Positions 25,401 to 33,544 of a DNA stretch of 64,000 nt are shown in pieces (position 1 is the first letter of the stretch; each line of letters starts with the position of its first letter). The stretch lies in NCBI RefSeq assembly GCF_030297015.1, contig NZ_AP028056.1, positions 630,939 through 694,938 on the forward strand, in the 5' to 3' direction. The notes below the pieces were generated by a model. It did no database searches and had not been told where the DNA came from. It saw only the letters and a list, made by a program, of their open reading frames with translations. The translations under genes and the position numbers were made by a program. This stretch comes from Brooklawnia propionicigenes. GTDB taxonomy: Bacteria; Actinomycetota; Actinomycetes; Propionibacteriales; Propionibacteriaceae.

Positions 25401-26483
25401 GTGGCCATGGTCATCCTCATACCCAGCTACGAGCCCGATCGCAGACTACTGACCCTCCTGACCCACCTGTCCGGTCAGCAGATCGTCATCGTGGACGACG
25501 GCTCGAGCCAGCGCTACGCCCACTGGTTCGCCGCAGCCGAACGTCTCGGTTGCACCGTCATCCATCACCGGATCAACCGAGGTAAAGGCAAGGCACTGCG
25601 TACCGGGTTCGAGTACATCGCCCGGCACTTTCCGGGCGAGCCGGTGGTCTGCGCCGACGGCGATGGTCAACACACACCGGCCGACATAACCAAGGTCGCC
25701 GATGCCCTCGACGACGGCGACCCCAACATGGTGCTGGGTGTGCGGGAATTCTCCGGCAAGGTCCCGCTGCGGTCACGGATCGGCAATGCCGCAACGAGAT
25801 CGCTCTTCCGGGCAGCAACCGGACTGGCGATCAGCGACACCCAGACAGGGCTGCGCGCCTATCCCGCACGAATGCTCAGCTGGCTGTGCACGATCGACGG
25901 CGACCGGTTCGACTATGAGCTCATCCTCCTGGTGAGGGCGAGCCAGCAGGGGATGCGCGTCCGGCAGGTACCCATCAAGACCGTCTACGAGGACGGCAAC
26001 GCGTCCAGCCATTTCCGGCCGGTCCGAGATTCCTGGCTCATCTACCGCCCCTTGCTGGGATTCATCGGCAGTTCGCTGCTGGGCTTCGGCATCGACTGCG
26101 CGATGCTCGCGCTGCTGCTGGCCGGCACCGGTGTGCTGACCCTGTCGGTGATCGGCGCCCGGCTGGTCAGCGCGACAGTCAACTACACGGTCAACCGCCG
26201 CTACGTCTTCGCCGCTCAAGCGCCCCTTGCGGTGCGCCAGACACTCCCCGGCTATGCCGCGCTGGCCGTCGTCGTCCTGATCGGCAACCTCGTCCTGATG
26301 TGGACGCTCACCCCGCTCACCGGCGCAGCAGTCGCGAAGATCGTTACTGAGGTGTCCTTACTTACTGTCAGCTATGTCGTCCAATCCACCCGGGTATTCG
26401 CGCATCGCCACCGAGCCCAGCACGAGGACACCGCACCGGCGCCCGACGATTCCGACGCTGTGCAAAAATTAGGCGTCCGCTGA
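25401..26483 (+). CDS. GT2 glycosyltransferase fused to a GtrA-like membrane domain
   Basis: A 360-residue fusion. Residues 1-215 are a family 2 glycosyltransferase: IPSYEPD near 7, VDDGSS near 33, NRGKGKALRTGFEYI near 60, the DXD-like ADGDGQH near 88, and SDTQTGLRAYP near 145, as in polyprenyl-phosphate glycosyltransferases (GtrB, DPM1-like). Residues 225-335 hold four membrane helices of the GtrA family (SLLGFGIDCAML, VSATVNYTVNRRYVF), proposed to flip the lipid-linked sugar. It ends the five-gene operon and could supply the sugar for the extracellular polymer. GTG at 25401 or ATG at 25407 may be the start. Confidence 0.88.
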   Translation: MAMVILIPSYEPDRRLLTLLTHLSGQQIVIVDDGSSQRYAHWFAAAERLGCTVIHHRINRGKGKALRTGFEYIARHFPGEPVVCADGDGQHTPADITKVADALDDGDPNMVLGVREFSGKVPLRSRIGNAATRSLFRAATGLAISDTQTGLRAYPARMLSWLCTIDGDRFDYELILLVRASQQGMRVRQVPIKTVYEDGNASSHFRPVRDSWLIYRPLLGFIGSSLLGFGIDCAMLALLLAGTGVLTLSVIGARLVSATVNYTVNRRYVFAAQAPLAVRQTLPGYAALAVVVLIGNLVLMWTLTPLTGAAVAKIVTEVSLLTVSYVVQSTRVFAHRHRAQHEDTAPAPDDSDAVQKLGVR

Positions 26484-26502
26484 CAAGACCCCTGGAAGGA
26501 CG

Positions 26503-27585
26503 ATGATGACCATCGATCCTGGTTCGCTGCTGGGCAGAACCATTTCATCCATCACCCCCACCGACTCCAAAGCGCTCGCAGCCGCCGAGGACCGACAGTG
26601 TCAGTTGACCAAGCCACCGGGATCCCTGGGACTGCTGGAAGTCATCGGCTGCCAGCTGAGTGCGATCTGTGGCCAGGTACCGCCACCGGTACCCACTCAT
26701 CCGGTATTGGCAGTCTTCGCGGGCGACCACGGAGTCTACGAGCAGAACATCACCTGCTGGCCGCAAGAGGTCACCGTGCAGATGCTCATCAACATGTGCT
26801 ACGGCGGCGCGTCCATCAATGCGTTGGCGCCCGAGACCGGCACCCAGATCTGGCCGGTCGACATCGGGTTGGCCAACGGTGTGCCGGATGCTCCGGGGCT
26901 GCGCCGCCTGCGGGTGCGCAGCGGTACCGCTGACTTCACCCAGACCTCCGCGATGACTCGGGAGGAAGCTCAGCGCGCGATCGAGGTGGGCATTGCCCTG
27001 GCCGACCAGGCCGTCGCCGGCGGCGCAGACGTGCTGTTGACCGGCGAAGTCGGGCTCGGAAACACCACCTCGGCGTCGGCACTGATCGCGGCGATGACCG
27101 GTACCGACCCCCAGCTGACCACCGGACGCGGCGCCGGCTCCGATGACGTCATGCTGCAGCGCAAGGTCGATGTCGTTCGCCGCGGCATCGCCCTGCACGA
27201 TCCCGATCCGTCCGATCCGCTCGGCGTGCTGGCCGCGCTGGGCGGCCTCGAGCTGGCGGGCATGGCCGGCTTCATGCTCGGGGGCGCGGCCCACCGAGTC
27301 CCGGTGATTCTCGACGGCGTGCTCAGCTGCTCCGCGGCGCTGGTGGCCACCGGTCTGCAGCCCGATCTCATCGGTTATCTGTTCGCAGGTCACCTCGGTG
27401 ACGAGCCGGGCATCAAGGTAGCGCTCGAGGCGCTGGGGCTGCCGGCTCTGTGCGATCTCGAGCTGCGGCTCGGTGAAGGTAGCGGCGCCCTGATGGCGCT
27501 GCCGATCATCCGCGGTGCCGCCCGGGTGCTGCGCGACATGGCCACCTTCGCCGACGCCGGGGTGTCCGGCAAGGTGGACGAGTGA
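26503..27585 (+). CDS. cobT: nicotinate-nucleotide--dimethylbenzimidazole phosphoribosyltransferase
   Basis: At 360 residues it has the usual CobT length. It makes alpha-ribazole phosphate for the lower ligand of cobalamin. Typical blocks are KPPGSLGLLE near residue 38, VFAGDHGV near 73, GEVGLGNTTSAS near 180, TGRGAG near 208 and the catalytic-site Glu in DLELRLGEGSGALMALPII near 322. GGAAGGA precedes the start. It follows the GT2-GtrA gene by 19 bp, so it may be read through from that operon. No cobalamin riboswitch could be recognised in the gap, which is too short for one. Confidence 0.95.
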   Translation: MMTIDPGSLLGRTISSITPTDSKALAAAEDRQCQLTKPPGSLGLLEVIGCQLSAICGQVPPPVPTHPVLAVFAGDHGVYEQNITCWPQEVTVQMLINMCYGGASINALAPETGTQIWPVDIGLANGVPDAPGLRRLRVRSGTADFTQTSAMTREEAQRAIEVGIALADQAVAGGADVLLTGEVGLGNTTSASALIAAMTGTDPQLTTGRGAGSDDVMLQRKVDVVRRGIALHDPDPSDPLGVLAALGGLELAGMAGFMLGGAAHRVPVILDGVLSCSAALVATGLQPDLIGYLFAGHLGDEPGIKVALEALGLPALCDLELRLGEGSGALMALPIIRGAARVLRDMATFADAGVSGKVDE

Positions 27586-28127
27586 GCGAGCCTCGGATCG
27601 CGCGACTGCTGGTGCTGGGCGGTGCCCGCTCGGGCAAGTCGACCTTCGCCGAACAGCACTTCGCGCATGCCCCGGCCGTCGACTACCTTGCCACGTCGCA
27701 GGTGCCCGACGACGATCCCGAATGGGTCGAACGCGTCCGCGTGCACCGGCGGCGGCGCCCCTCGCACTGGACGACCATCGAGACCCTTGAGCTCGCCGGC
27801 GAACTGTCGCGGGAGACCACCACACCGTTGCTCATCGACTGCATGACCGTTTGGCTGACTCGCCAGATGGATCTGGCGGGAATCTGGGATGAACGGCCGG
27901 GTTGCGATGAGGCCCTGAAGGCCGCCGTCGAGGAGGCCGTCGGGGCGTTCGCTCGCGCGACCAGGCCCGTGGTCGCGGTCAGCAACGAGGTCGGGCAGGG
28001 CCTGGTGCCTGCTGAGGCGGGCAGCCGGCGCTTCCGCGACGAAATGGGCGTGCTCAACATGCGCCTGGCCGAGGTCGTGGACGAGGTCTGGTTCTGCACC
28101 GCCGGTATTCCGGCCAGGCTGAAGTGA
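27582..28127 (+). CDS. cobU: adenosylcobinamide kinase/adenosylcobinamide-phosphate guanylyltransferase
   Basis: A 181-residue bifunctional CobU (CobP) that phosphorylates adenosylcobinamide and then transfers GMP to it. The P-loop GGARSGKST is at residues 12-20, followed by YLATSQVPDDD near 32 and VHRRRRPSHWTTIE near 49. A second conserved block, DCMTVWLT, lies near 86 and SNEVGQGLVP near 132. GTG start overlapping the cobT stop (GTGA), and its own stop overlaps the cobS start in the same way. The three genes are thus translationally coupled and cover nucleotide-loop assembly. Confidence 0.94.
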   Translation: MSEPRIARLLVLGGARSGKSTFAEQHFAHAPAVDYLATSQVPDDDPEWVERVRVHRRRRPSHWTTIETLELAGELSRETTTPLLIDCMTVWLTRQMDLAGIWDERPGCDEALKAAVEEAVGAFARATRPVVAVSNEVGQGLVPAEAGSRRFRDEMGVLNMRLAEVVDEVWFCTAGIPARLK

Positions 28128-28966
28128 GCGGCGCCACAGGTGCGGCACCCCGCCGGTCCGGTCTGGTACTGGCGGCGGGATTCTTCAGCATCATCCCGAT
28201 GCCGGCATTCACTGAGATCGGCGAGAACGAAACCCGCCGGGCTTTGCGCTGGTTTCCCACCCTGGGCGCGCTTTTCGGATTGGCGGCAGGTCTGGCCGGT
28301 GCCGCGACGCTGCTAGTGAGTGGGGCTCACTTACTGGCAGCCGTCATCGTGCTCCTTATCTGGCAGGCATTGGCCGGCGCGATGCATCTGGACGGCCTGG
28401 CCGACTGCTTCGACGGGCTGGCTGCCTTGGGCAGCCGCAAAGAAGGACGTGACGCCGCCCGCGCGCTGGAGATCATGCGCACCCCCGACACCGGTGCCAT
28501 GGGTGTCGCAGCAATCGTCCTGGTCTTGTTGGTGCAGGTCGGCGCCTTGTCGGCAGCCCCCGATGCACGCACCCTGCTCGTGCTGGCGATTCTCGCTCCG
28601 GCCGTCGGGCGGGCCGCGATCCTGATCGCCTCCCGCCCCGGTGTGCCCGCTGCCCGCAAAGGTGGCTTCGGGGCGCTGTTCCACGAGGTGACGCCGCCCA
28701 CCCAGATCGCCATCCAGATGCTGCTGATCGCCGCAGTCGCTGTCGGCTTGGGCTGGTGGGCAGCCGGATGGGTCGGCGCCATCGGGCTGGGCTGCTCACT
28801 GGCGATCGCCGTGCTGGTCTCATTGGTCTGGGTGCACCGGCTGGTCGGCGCCTTCGGCGGGCTGAGCGGTGACATGTTCGGCGCCATCATCGAGGTCACC
28901 ACGGCAGTCTGCGCACTGGCCGGTTCGCTCGCGCTGTCCGCCGCCTTCCGAGTCGCCGCATTCTGA
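28124..28966 (+). CDS. cobS: adenosylcobinamide-GDP ribazoletransferase
   Basis: A 280-residue integral membrane cobalamin synthase that joins adenosylcobinamide-GDP and alpha-ribazole. Six or seven membrane segments are visible, with the family signature WQALAGAMHLDGLADCFDGLAA near residue 85 holding the Asp-rich active site, and GRAAILIASRPG near 162. It begins with GTG at 28124 overlapping the cobU stop and ends the cobTUS unit. Start choice is supported by the 4-bp overlap. Confidence 0.93.
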   Translation: MSGATGAAPRRSGLVLAAGFFSIIPMPAFTEIGENETRRALRWFPTLGALFGLAAGLAGAATLLVSGAHLLAAVIVLLIWQALAGAMHLDGLADCFDGLAALGSRKEGRDAARALEIMRTPDTGAMGVAAIVLVLLVQVGALSAAPDARTLLVLAILAPAVGRAAILIASRPGVPAARKGGFGALFHEVTPPTQIAIQMLLIAAVAVGLGWWAAGWVGAIGLGCSLAIAVLVSLVWVHRLVGAFGGLSGDMFGAIIEVTTAVCALAGSLALSAAFRVAAF

Positions 28967-29005
28967 TGCGCCGCGACACCGGATCGTCCCTGCGGAGCGG
29001 TGTGG

Positions 29006-29734
29006 TCAGAACAAGCGGCTGGCCAGGCCCGCGGGAAGATTGCGGTAGACCGCCATCAGCGGCCCGAAACCGGCGGGCACACGGATCATCGCCTTGCCCC
29101 GTCGCATCGCCTCCACGGTGGCCCGCGCCACCTGCTGCGGAGTGACCGACATCGGCACCCGCCTGCGGCCGGCGGTCATGCGTCCATTCACTGCCCCTGG
29201 ACGAACCACCAGCACGTTCACCCCGGAGTCCTTGAGGGCCACCCCAAGCTGCAGATAGTAGCCGTCCATGCCCGCCTTCGACGAGCCGTAGACGAAGTTC
29301 GAGCGCCGGGTGCGCTCCCCCGCCACCGAGCTCAATGCGATGATCTGGCCGTGGCCCTGCGCACGCATCTGCTGAGCGAGCAGGGCGCCCACACTGAGTG
29401 CACCGACGTAGTTGGTCTGGGCGAGCCGCACCGTCGCCGCATGATCGAGCCAGGTCGTGGGGTCGTCCAGCACGCCGAAAGCCACGATCGCCACGTCCAC
29501 CGGCTGGTCGAAGGCCGCCTGAATGACCGCCGGGTGCCCGGCGGGATCGGCAGCATCGAAGTCCAGCCATCGCACCGAGGCCGCGCCGGCTTCCCGGATG
29601 GATTCGATGGCTGCTTCCCGATGCCGGGAGCCGGGACGGCCGGCCAGCACGACATCTGCAGGCTGGTCGGCCATCAGTTCGCCGACGATTGCCAAGCCGA
29701 GCTCGCTGGCCCCGCCGAGCAACAGGATTCTCAT
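29006..29734 (-). CDS. SDR family oxidoreductase, DprE2-like
   Basis: A 242-residue short-chain dehydrogenase with LLLGGASELG at residues 4-13, DFDAADP near 58, VAFGVLDD near 85, SSVAGERTRRSNFVYGSSKAG near 135 (catalytic Ser, Tyr-x-x-x-Lys), and PGAVNGRM near 180. The pattern matches decaprenylphosphoryl-ribose 2'-epimerase subunit DprE2 and its relatives. A DprE1 partner is not in the window, so a role in arabinan precursor synthesis is uncertain. Its ATG overlaps the glnE stop by 4 bp. Confidence 0.8.
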   Translation of the reverse strand: MRILLLGGASELGLAIVGELMADQPADVVLAGRPGSRHREAAIESIREAGAASVRWLDFDAADPAGHPAVIQAAFDQPVDVAIVAFGVLDDPTTWLDHAATVRLAQTNYVGALSVGALLAQQMRAQGHGQIIALSSVAGERTRRSNFVYGSSKAGMDGYYLQLGVALKDSGVNVLVVRPGAVNGRMTAGRRRVPMSVTPQQVARATVEAMRRGKAMIRVPAGFGPLMAVYRNLPAGLASRLF

Positions 29735-32694
29735 CGATTCAGGCCCCAGAAAAGGCGCCCCACTACCTGAGATGCGTGCCTGGCAGCCTTCGCCCAGGCA
29801 TCCATGAGCTGTGACGCCTGGGCGTGCTCGTAGCCGAGCAGGGTCGCCACCGAGGCTGTCTCCCGCGGATCGGAGGGCAACAGATCAGAGGGTCGTCCCC
29901 GCACCAGCATGGCCTTGTTTCGCAGCTGGCTGGCCAACTGCCAGGCCACCGACAGCGCCTCGGCATCGGTGTCGCTGATCAGCATCGTCTTCCGGGCGAC
30001 CTCCAGTGCGTCCTGGGTCCCGGGCACCCGCAGCTTCGGCATCTGGCCCGCATGCTGCAACTGCAGCAACTGCACGGTCCACTCGATGTCGCTCAACCCA
30101 CCCGGCCCGAGCTTGAGATTCTCGGTCGCGGCGCCGCGGCGGGTCCGCTCGCGCTCCATGCGTCCCTTGAGCTGGCGGATCGCGGCGACCTGGGTGGGAT
30201 TGATGCCGTCGGCGGGGTATCGGCGGAAGGTGATGCCCTCCAGCAGCCGATCGACCAGCTCGCGATCGCCCGCCCCGAAGCTCGCGCGCAGCAGAGCCTG
30301 AGACTCCCAGGTGTCGCTCCAGCGCCGGTAGTAGCTCAGATAGCTGCCGAGCCGGCGGACCATCGGGCCGTTGCGTCCGTCCGGGCGAAGATCGGCGTCG
30401 ATGACCAGCGCGGGTTCGGGACCGGGACCCCACAGCAGCGCCCGCATCCGGGCGATGACTTTCTCGGCCCAGGCCAGGTCGTCGGGCTCGCACTCGTCAC
30501 CGACGACGAACATCGCATCACCGTCGGATGAGTAGCCCATCTCGCCGCCGCCCCAGCTGCCCATGGCCACGATGCCGATCGGTACCCGCGGTCCGTCTGC
30601 GCCCATCGCGATGCGCAGGGCGGCGTCCACGCTCGCCCCCGTGAGATCGCTGAGGCCACGCCCGACATCGGCGAGTTCCATGGTGCCGAGCACATCGCCG
30701 GCTGCGAGCCGGAACAGCTCCCGCAGTCGCAAGGACCGGACCGCGTTGATCGCCGGTTCGGGTGATTCGCTGTGCCGTTCGACGATCTTGAGCATCGAAT
30801 CGTTGAGATCCTCGCGGCTTCGCGGCTTACTGATCTCGTCGCTGACCAGAAGTTGAGCAACCGCCGGATCGCGGCGCAGCAGATCGCTGATGTACCGGCT
30901 GGTCGACAAGATCTTCGCCAGCCGCTCGGCCATCCACCCTTCATCGCGCAGCGCCCGCATGTACCACGAGGTGGAGCTCATCTCTTCGGACAGTCTGCGG
31001 AAGCTGAGCAGTCCGAGGTCGGGGTTGGGGCCGTCGCTGAACCAGCCGAGCATCGCGGGCATCAGCTGCCGCTGAATCTCCGCGGTCCGGTTGAGACCGG
31101 TGGTGAGCGCCTCGATATGGCGCAGCGCCGCGCGTGGATCGCTGAAGCCGAGCGCCCGCAGCCGGTCGGAGGCCGCTTCGGGGGAAAGCTTCAGCTCATC
31201 GCTCGACAGCTTGCTGACCGCCTCGAGCAGCGGTGAATAGAAGACCCGCTGCTGCAGCCGCTTGACGTGCCGGGCCACGTGACGCCACAGATCCCACAGT
31301 TTCTCGCCGTCATCGAGGCCCATCTGGCGGGCCAACCGCCGCAAGTCCGTGGGATCGTCGGGCATCAGGTGGGTGCGACGCAGCCGGAAGAGCTGTTCGC
31401 GGTGCTCCAGGACCCGCATGAAACGGTAGGACTCGTCCAGGTTGGTGCCGTCGGCGCGCCCGATATACCCGTGTTCGACCAGGCGTGCCAGCGACGGCAG
31501 GGTCGCGGTGGTGCGTAGCCGCTCGTCGGCGCGTCCATGCACCAACTGCAGCACCTGGACGCTGAACTCCACATCGCGCAGGCCGCCCGCCCCCAGCTTG
31601 ATCTCGCGGTCGCGTTCGCGGGCCGGGATCAGGTTGACCACCCGCTGGCGCATCGCCTGAGTCTCGGTCATGTAGTTCGGCTGGCCGCCGACCTGCCAGA
31701 CCATCGGCGAGACCATGTCGACGAAGTCCTGCGCGAGTTGCAGATCACCGGCCATCGGCCGGGCCTTGAGCATCGCCTGGAACTCCCAGTTCTTCGCCCA
31801 TTTCTCGTAGTAGAACCGGTGCGAAGCGAGAGTCCGGACGAGCGGTCCGGCGTTCCCGTCGGGACGCAGGGCCGCGTCCACCTGCCAGATCGTGCCCGCC
31901 CCGGAATGTGCCGAACACACGCGAGTCATCGCGGCTGCCAGTTTCGTGCCGATCTGCATGGCGTCCTCGACGCCGAGCTGGTCGTCAGCCGGCTCGGCGA
32001 CATAGAGCACATCGATATCGGACAGGTAGTTCAACTCGCGTGCGCCGCATTTGCCCAGCCCCACCACCCCGAGCCGGGTCTTCTCCTGGCCGGGCACCTG
32101 AGAACGGGCGCACGCCAGCGCCAGACCCATGACCGCGTCGGCCAGATCAGCCAGCTCGCCGGCCACATCGTCCACGATCTCGACAGGTCGTGGATGGCAG
32201 AGATCGCGAGTGGCGATCCGCAGCAGCTGGTACTTGTTCGCCAGCCGCAGCCGATCGGGGGCCGCCGGGTCGTCCACGATCAGATCGTCCGCCCAACTGC
32301 CCGCGCCCACGACAGCCTCCAGCATCGCGGCCCGAAGGTCGGCGGCCTTGAGCCGGCGCGGAGGAGTCCGGATGACCTGCGTAGCGCCGGGATGAGCTCG
32401 GACGAACTGATTGAGGGCCTGGCTGCCGCCCAGCACGGTTACCAGGCGCACCAGCCAGTCTTCGTCGATGAAGATCTCGCCGGCCAGATCAGTGGCAGAC
32501 TCGTCGAGCGCGGAGATGCCTTGCAGTGCCAGATCGGGATCGGCGGCGCCGGCCAAGATGTCGAGCAGTCCATCGGGATCGGTGCACGCCGGATGCCGGG
32601 CGACGATGGCGTCCACCATCTGCTGCGCGCGGCTTGCGTCGCTGAAGCCGCGCCGGGCGAGGTCACCGACCGCGGTGCTGGTGCGTCCGCTCAT
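29731..32694 (-). CDS. glnE: bifunctional glutamine synthetase adenylyltransferase/deadenylylase
   Basis: A 987-residue GlnE with two nucleotidyltransferase halves. The N-terminal, deadenylating half has GLGKCGARELNYLSDIDVLYV near residue 215 and RPDGNAGPLVRT near 280. The C-terminal, adenylylating half has MGSWGGGEMGYSSDGDAMFVV near 710 and LRPDGRNGPMVR near 765. Each half carries the paired aspartates of the GS/D-x-D site. It modifies Tyr402 of the glnA product at 15159-16580. TAGGCT lies 8 nt before the ATG (32703-32708) without a Shine-Dalgarno, so the message is probably leaderless. It is divergent from the next gene and coupled to the DprE2-like gene. Confidence 0.96.
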   Translation of the reverse strand: MSGRTSTAVGDLARRGFSDASRAQQMVDAIVARHPACTDPDGLLDILAGAADPDLALQGISALDESATDLAGEIFIDEDWLVRLVTVLGGSQALNQFVRAHPGATQVIRTPPRRLKAADLRAAMLEAVVGAGSWADDLIVDDPAAPDRLRLANKYQLLRIATRDLCHPRPVEIVDDVAGELADLADAVMGLALACARSQVPGQEKTRLGVVGLGKCGARELNYLSDIDVLYVAEPADDQLGVEDAMQIGTKLAAAMTRVCSAHSGAGTIWQVDAALRPDGNAGPLVRTLASHRFYYEKWAKNWEFQAMLKARPMAGDLQLAQDFVDMVSPMVWQVGGQPNYMTETQAMRQRVVNLIPARERDREIKLGAGGLRDVEFSVQVLQLVHGRADERLRTTATLPSLARLVEHGYIGRADGTNLDESYRFMRVLEHREQLFRLRRTHLMPDDPTDLRRLARQMGLDDGEKLWDLWRHVARHVKRLQQRVFYSPLLEAVSKLSSDELKLSPEAASDRLRALGFSDPRAALRHIEALTTGLNRTAEIQRQLMPAMLGWFSDGPNPDLGLLSFRRLSEEMSSTSWYMRALRDEGWMAERLAKILSTSRYISDLLRRDPAVAQLLVSDEISKPRSREDLNDSMLKIVERHSESPEPAINAVRSLRLRELFRLAAGDVLGTMELADVGRGLSDLTGASVDAALRIAMGADGPRVPIGIVAMGSWGGGEMGYSSDGDAMFVVGDECEPDDLAWAEKVIARMRALLWGPGPEPALVIDADLRPDGRNGPMVRRLGSYLSYYRRWSDTWESQALLRASFGAGDRELVDRLLEGITFRRYPADGINPTQVAAIRQLKGRMERERTRRGAATENLKLGPGGLSDIEWTVQLLQLQHAGQMPKLRVPGTQDALEVARKTMLISDTDAEALSVAWQLASQLRNKAMLVRGRPSDLLPSDPRETASVATLLGYEHAQASQLMDAWAKAARHASQVVGRLFWGLNR

Positions 32695-32702
32695 GGTTCA
32701 TC

Positions 32703-32785
32703 AGCCTAGTCGCTAGTATCAGCAATGAGTGGTCATCTGTTCGTCACTGGCACGTCACCTGAGGATCGAATTCGATGCCTACGCT
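32703..32785. promoter_or_regulatory. divergent leaderless-type promoters for glnE and the SCP-like gene
   Basis: On the minus strand TAGGCT (32703-32708) lies 8 nt before the glnE ATG. On the plus strand TACGCT (32780-32785) lies 7 nt before the GTG at 32793. Both spacings put the transcription start at or next to the start codon. Confidence 0.55.
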
Positions 32786-32792
32786 GTGAGGG

Positions 32793-33542
32793 GTGGAGGA
32801 CTTGGTAGAGCGTGCTCATCGCTCGATGGCTCGGATCTACGCTGCCCTCCTGTCGCAATTGGACGCACTGGTCGCCCCGCCCGGCCAGCTCTCGCGATAT
32901 GGCCTCGGGCGCCTGATGCACCTGGTGAACGACACCTTGGTGACCTTGGATTCGCCGGCTGTCAGCACGCCGATGTCGTTGAGCGATCACCTGCTGGAGC
33001 GATCGCGTGCTGCCGACGATGTCGCCGAGAAGGTGAGCGGCATCATGGGCGATGAGACCGCTGCCACACTGGCACGCCAACTGGAACCGCTGACCTGCGA
33101 ACTGTCCGACGCATTGAGCCGCCTGCCGCTGCCGGACACCGTGGCTAGCCGCTTCGGCACGGTTCGACTGACCGACTATCTGCGCGCGAATGTCATCATG
33201 GTGGTCGACCTGGCGCTGGAGGAACTCGCCACAGCCGAACGGGCCGCGATGACCGAATCGGTGCGAGCACTCACCCAGGTGCTGACCGAGCGCTATCCGG
33301 GACGCACTATCGAGGTCCGCATTCCGCCCTACGCGGCGGTCCAGGTGGGAGCGCTGAGCGCGGGGCCATCACACACTCGCGGCACACCACCGAATGTGGT
33401 GGAGTTCGCGCCCGAGACCTTCTGGGAACTGGCGACCGGACGACAGAGCTGGCAACGCGCCGCGGCCAGTGGCACCCTGACCTTCTCCGGCGTGCACGCC
33501 GGAGAGACGGCCAGGATGTTCCCGATCGTCAAGATCCGCTGA
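32793..33542 (+). CDS. sterol carrier family / maleylpyruvate isomerase N-like protein
   Basis: A 249-residue soluble protein. The first 160 residues are helical and resemble the DinB/mycothiol-dependent maleylpyruvate isomerase N-terminal fold. The last 90 (VEVRIPPYAAVQVG..., PNVVEFAPETFWELATGRQSW) resemble the small sterol-carrier-like domain that follows it in actinobacterial proteins. No enzymatic residues can be assigned with confidence. It is divergent from glnE and ends 2 bp before the convergent glnA2 stop. A similar hypothetical gene beside glnE/glnA2 in related genomes would be expected if it belongs to the backbone. Confidence 0.6.
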   Translation: MEDLVERAHRSMARIYAALLSQLDALVAPPGQLSRYGLGRLMHLVNDTLVTLDSPAVSTPMSLSDHLLERSRAADDVAEKVSGIMGDETAATLARQLEPLTCELSDALSRLPLPDTVASRFGTVRLTDYLRANVIMVVDLALEELATAERAAMTESVRALTQVLTERYPGRTIEVRIPPYAAVQVGALSAGPSHTRGTPPNVVEFAPETFWELATGRQSWQRAAASGTLTFSGVHAGETARMFPIVKIR

Positions 33543-33544
33543 AC

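Noticed and set aside
26484-26502. Cobalamin riboswitch before cobT
   Set aside because: The gap to the preceding gene is 19 bp, and no B12-box-like fold was seen in the window.
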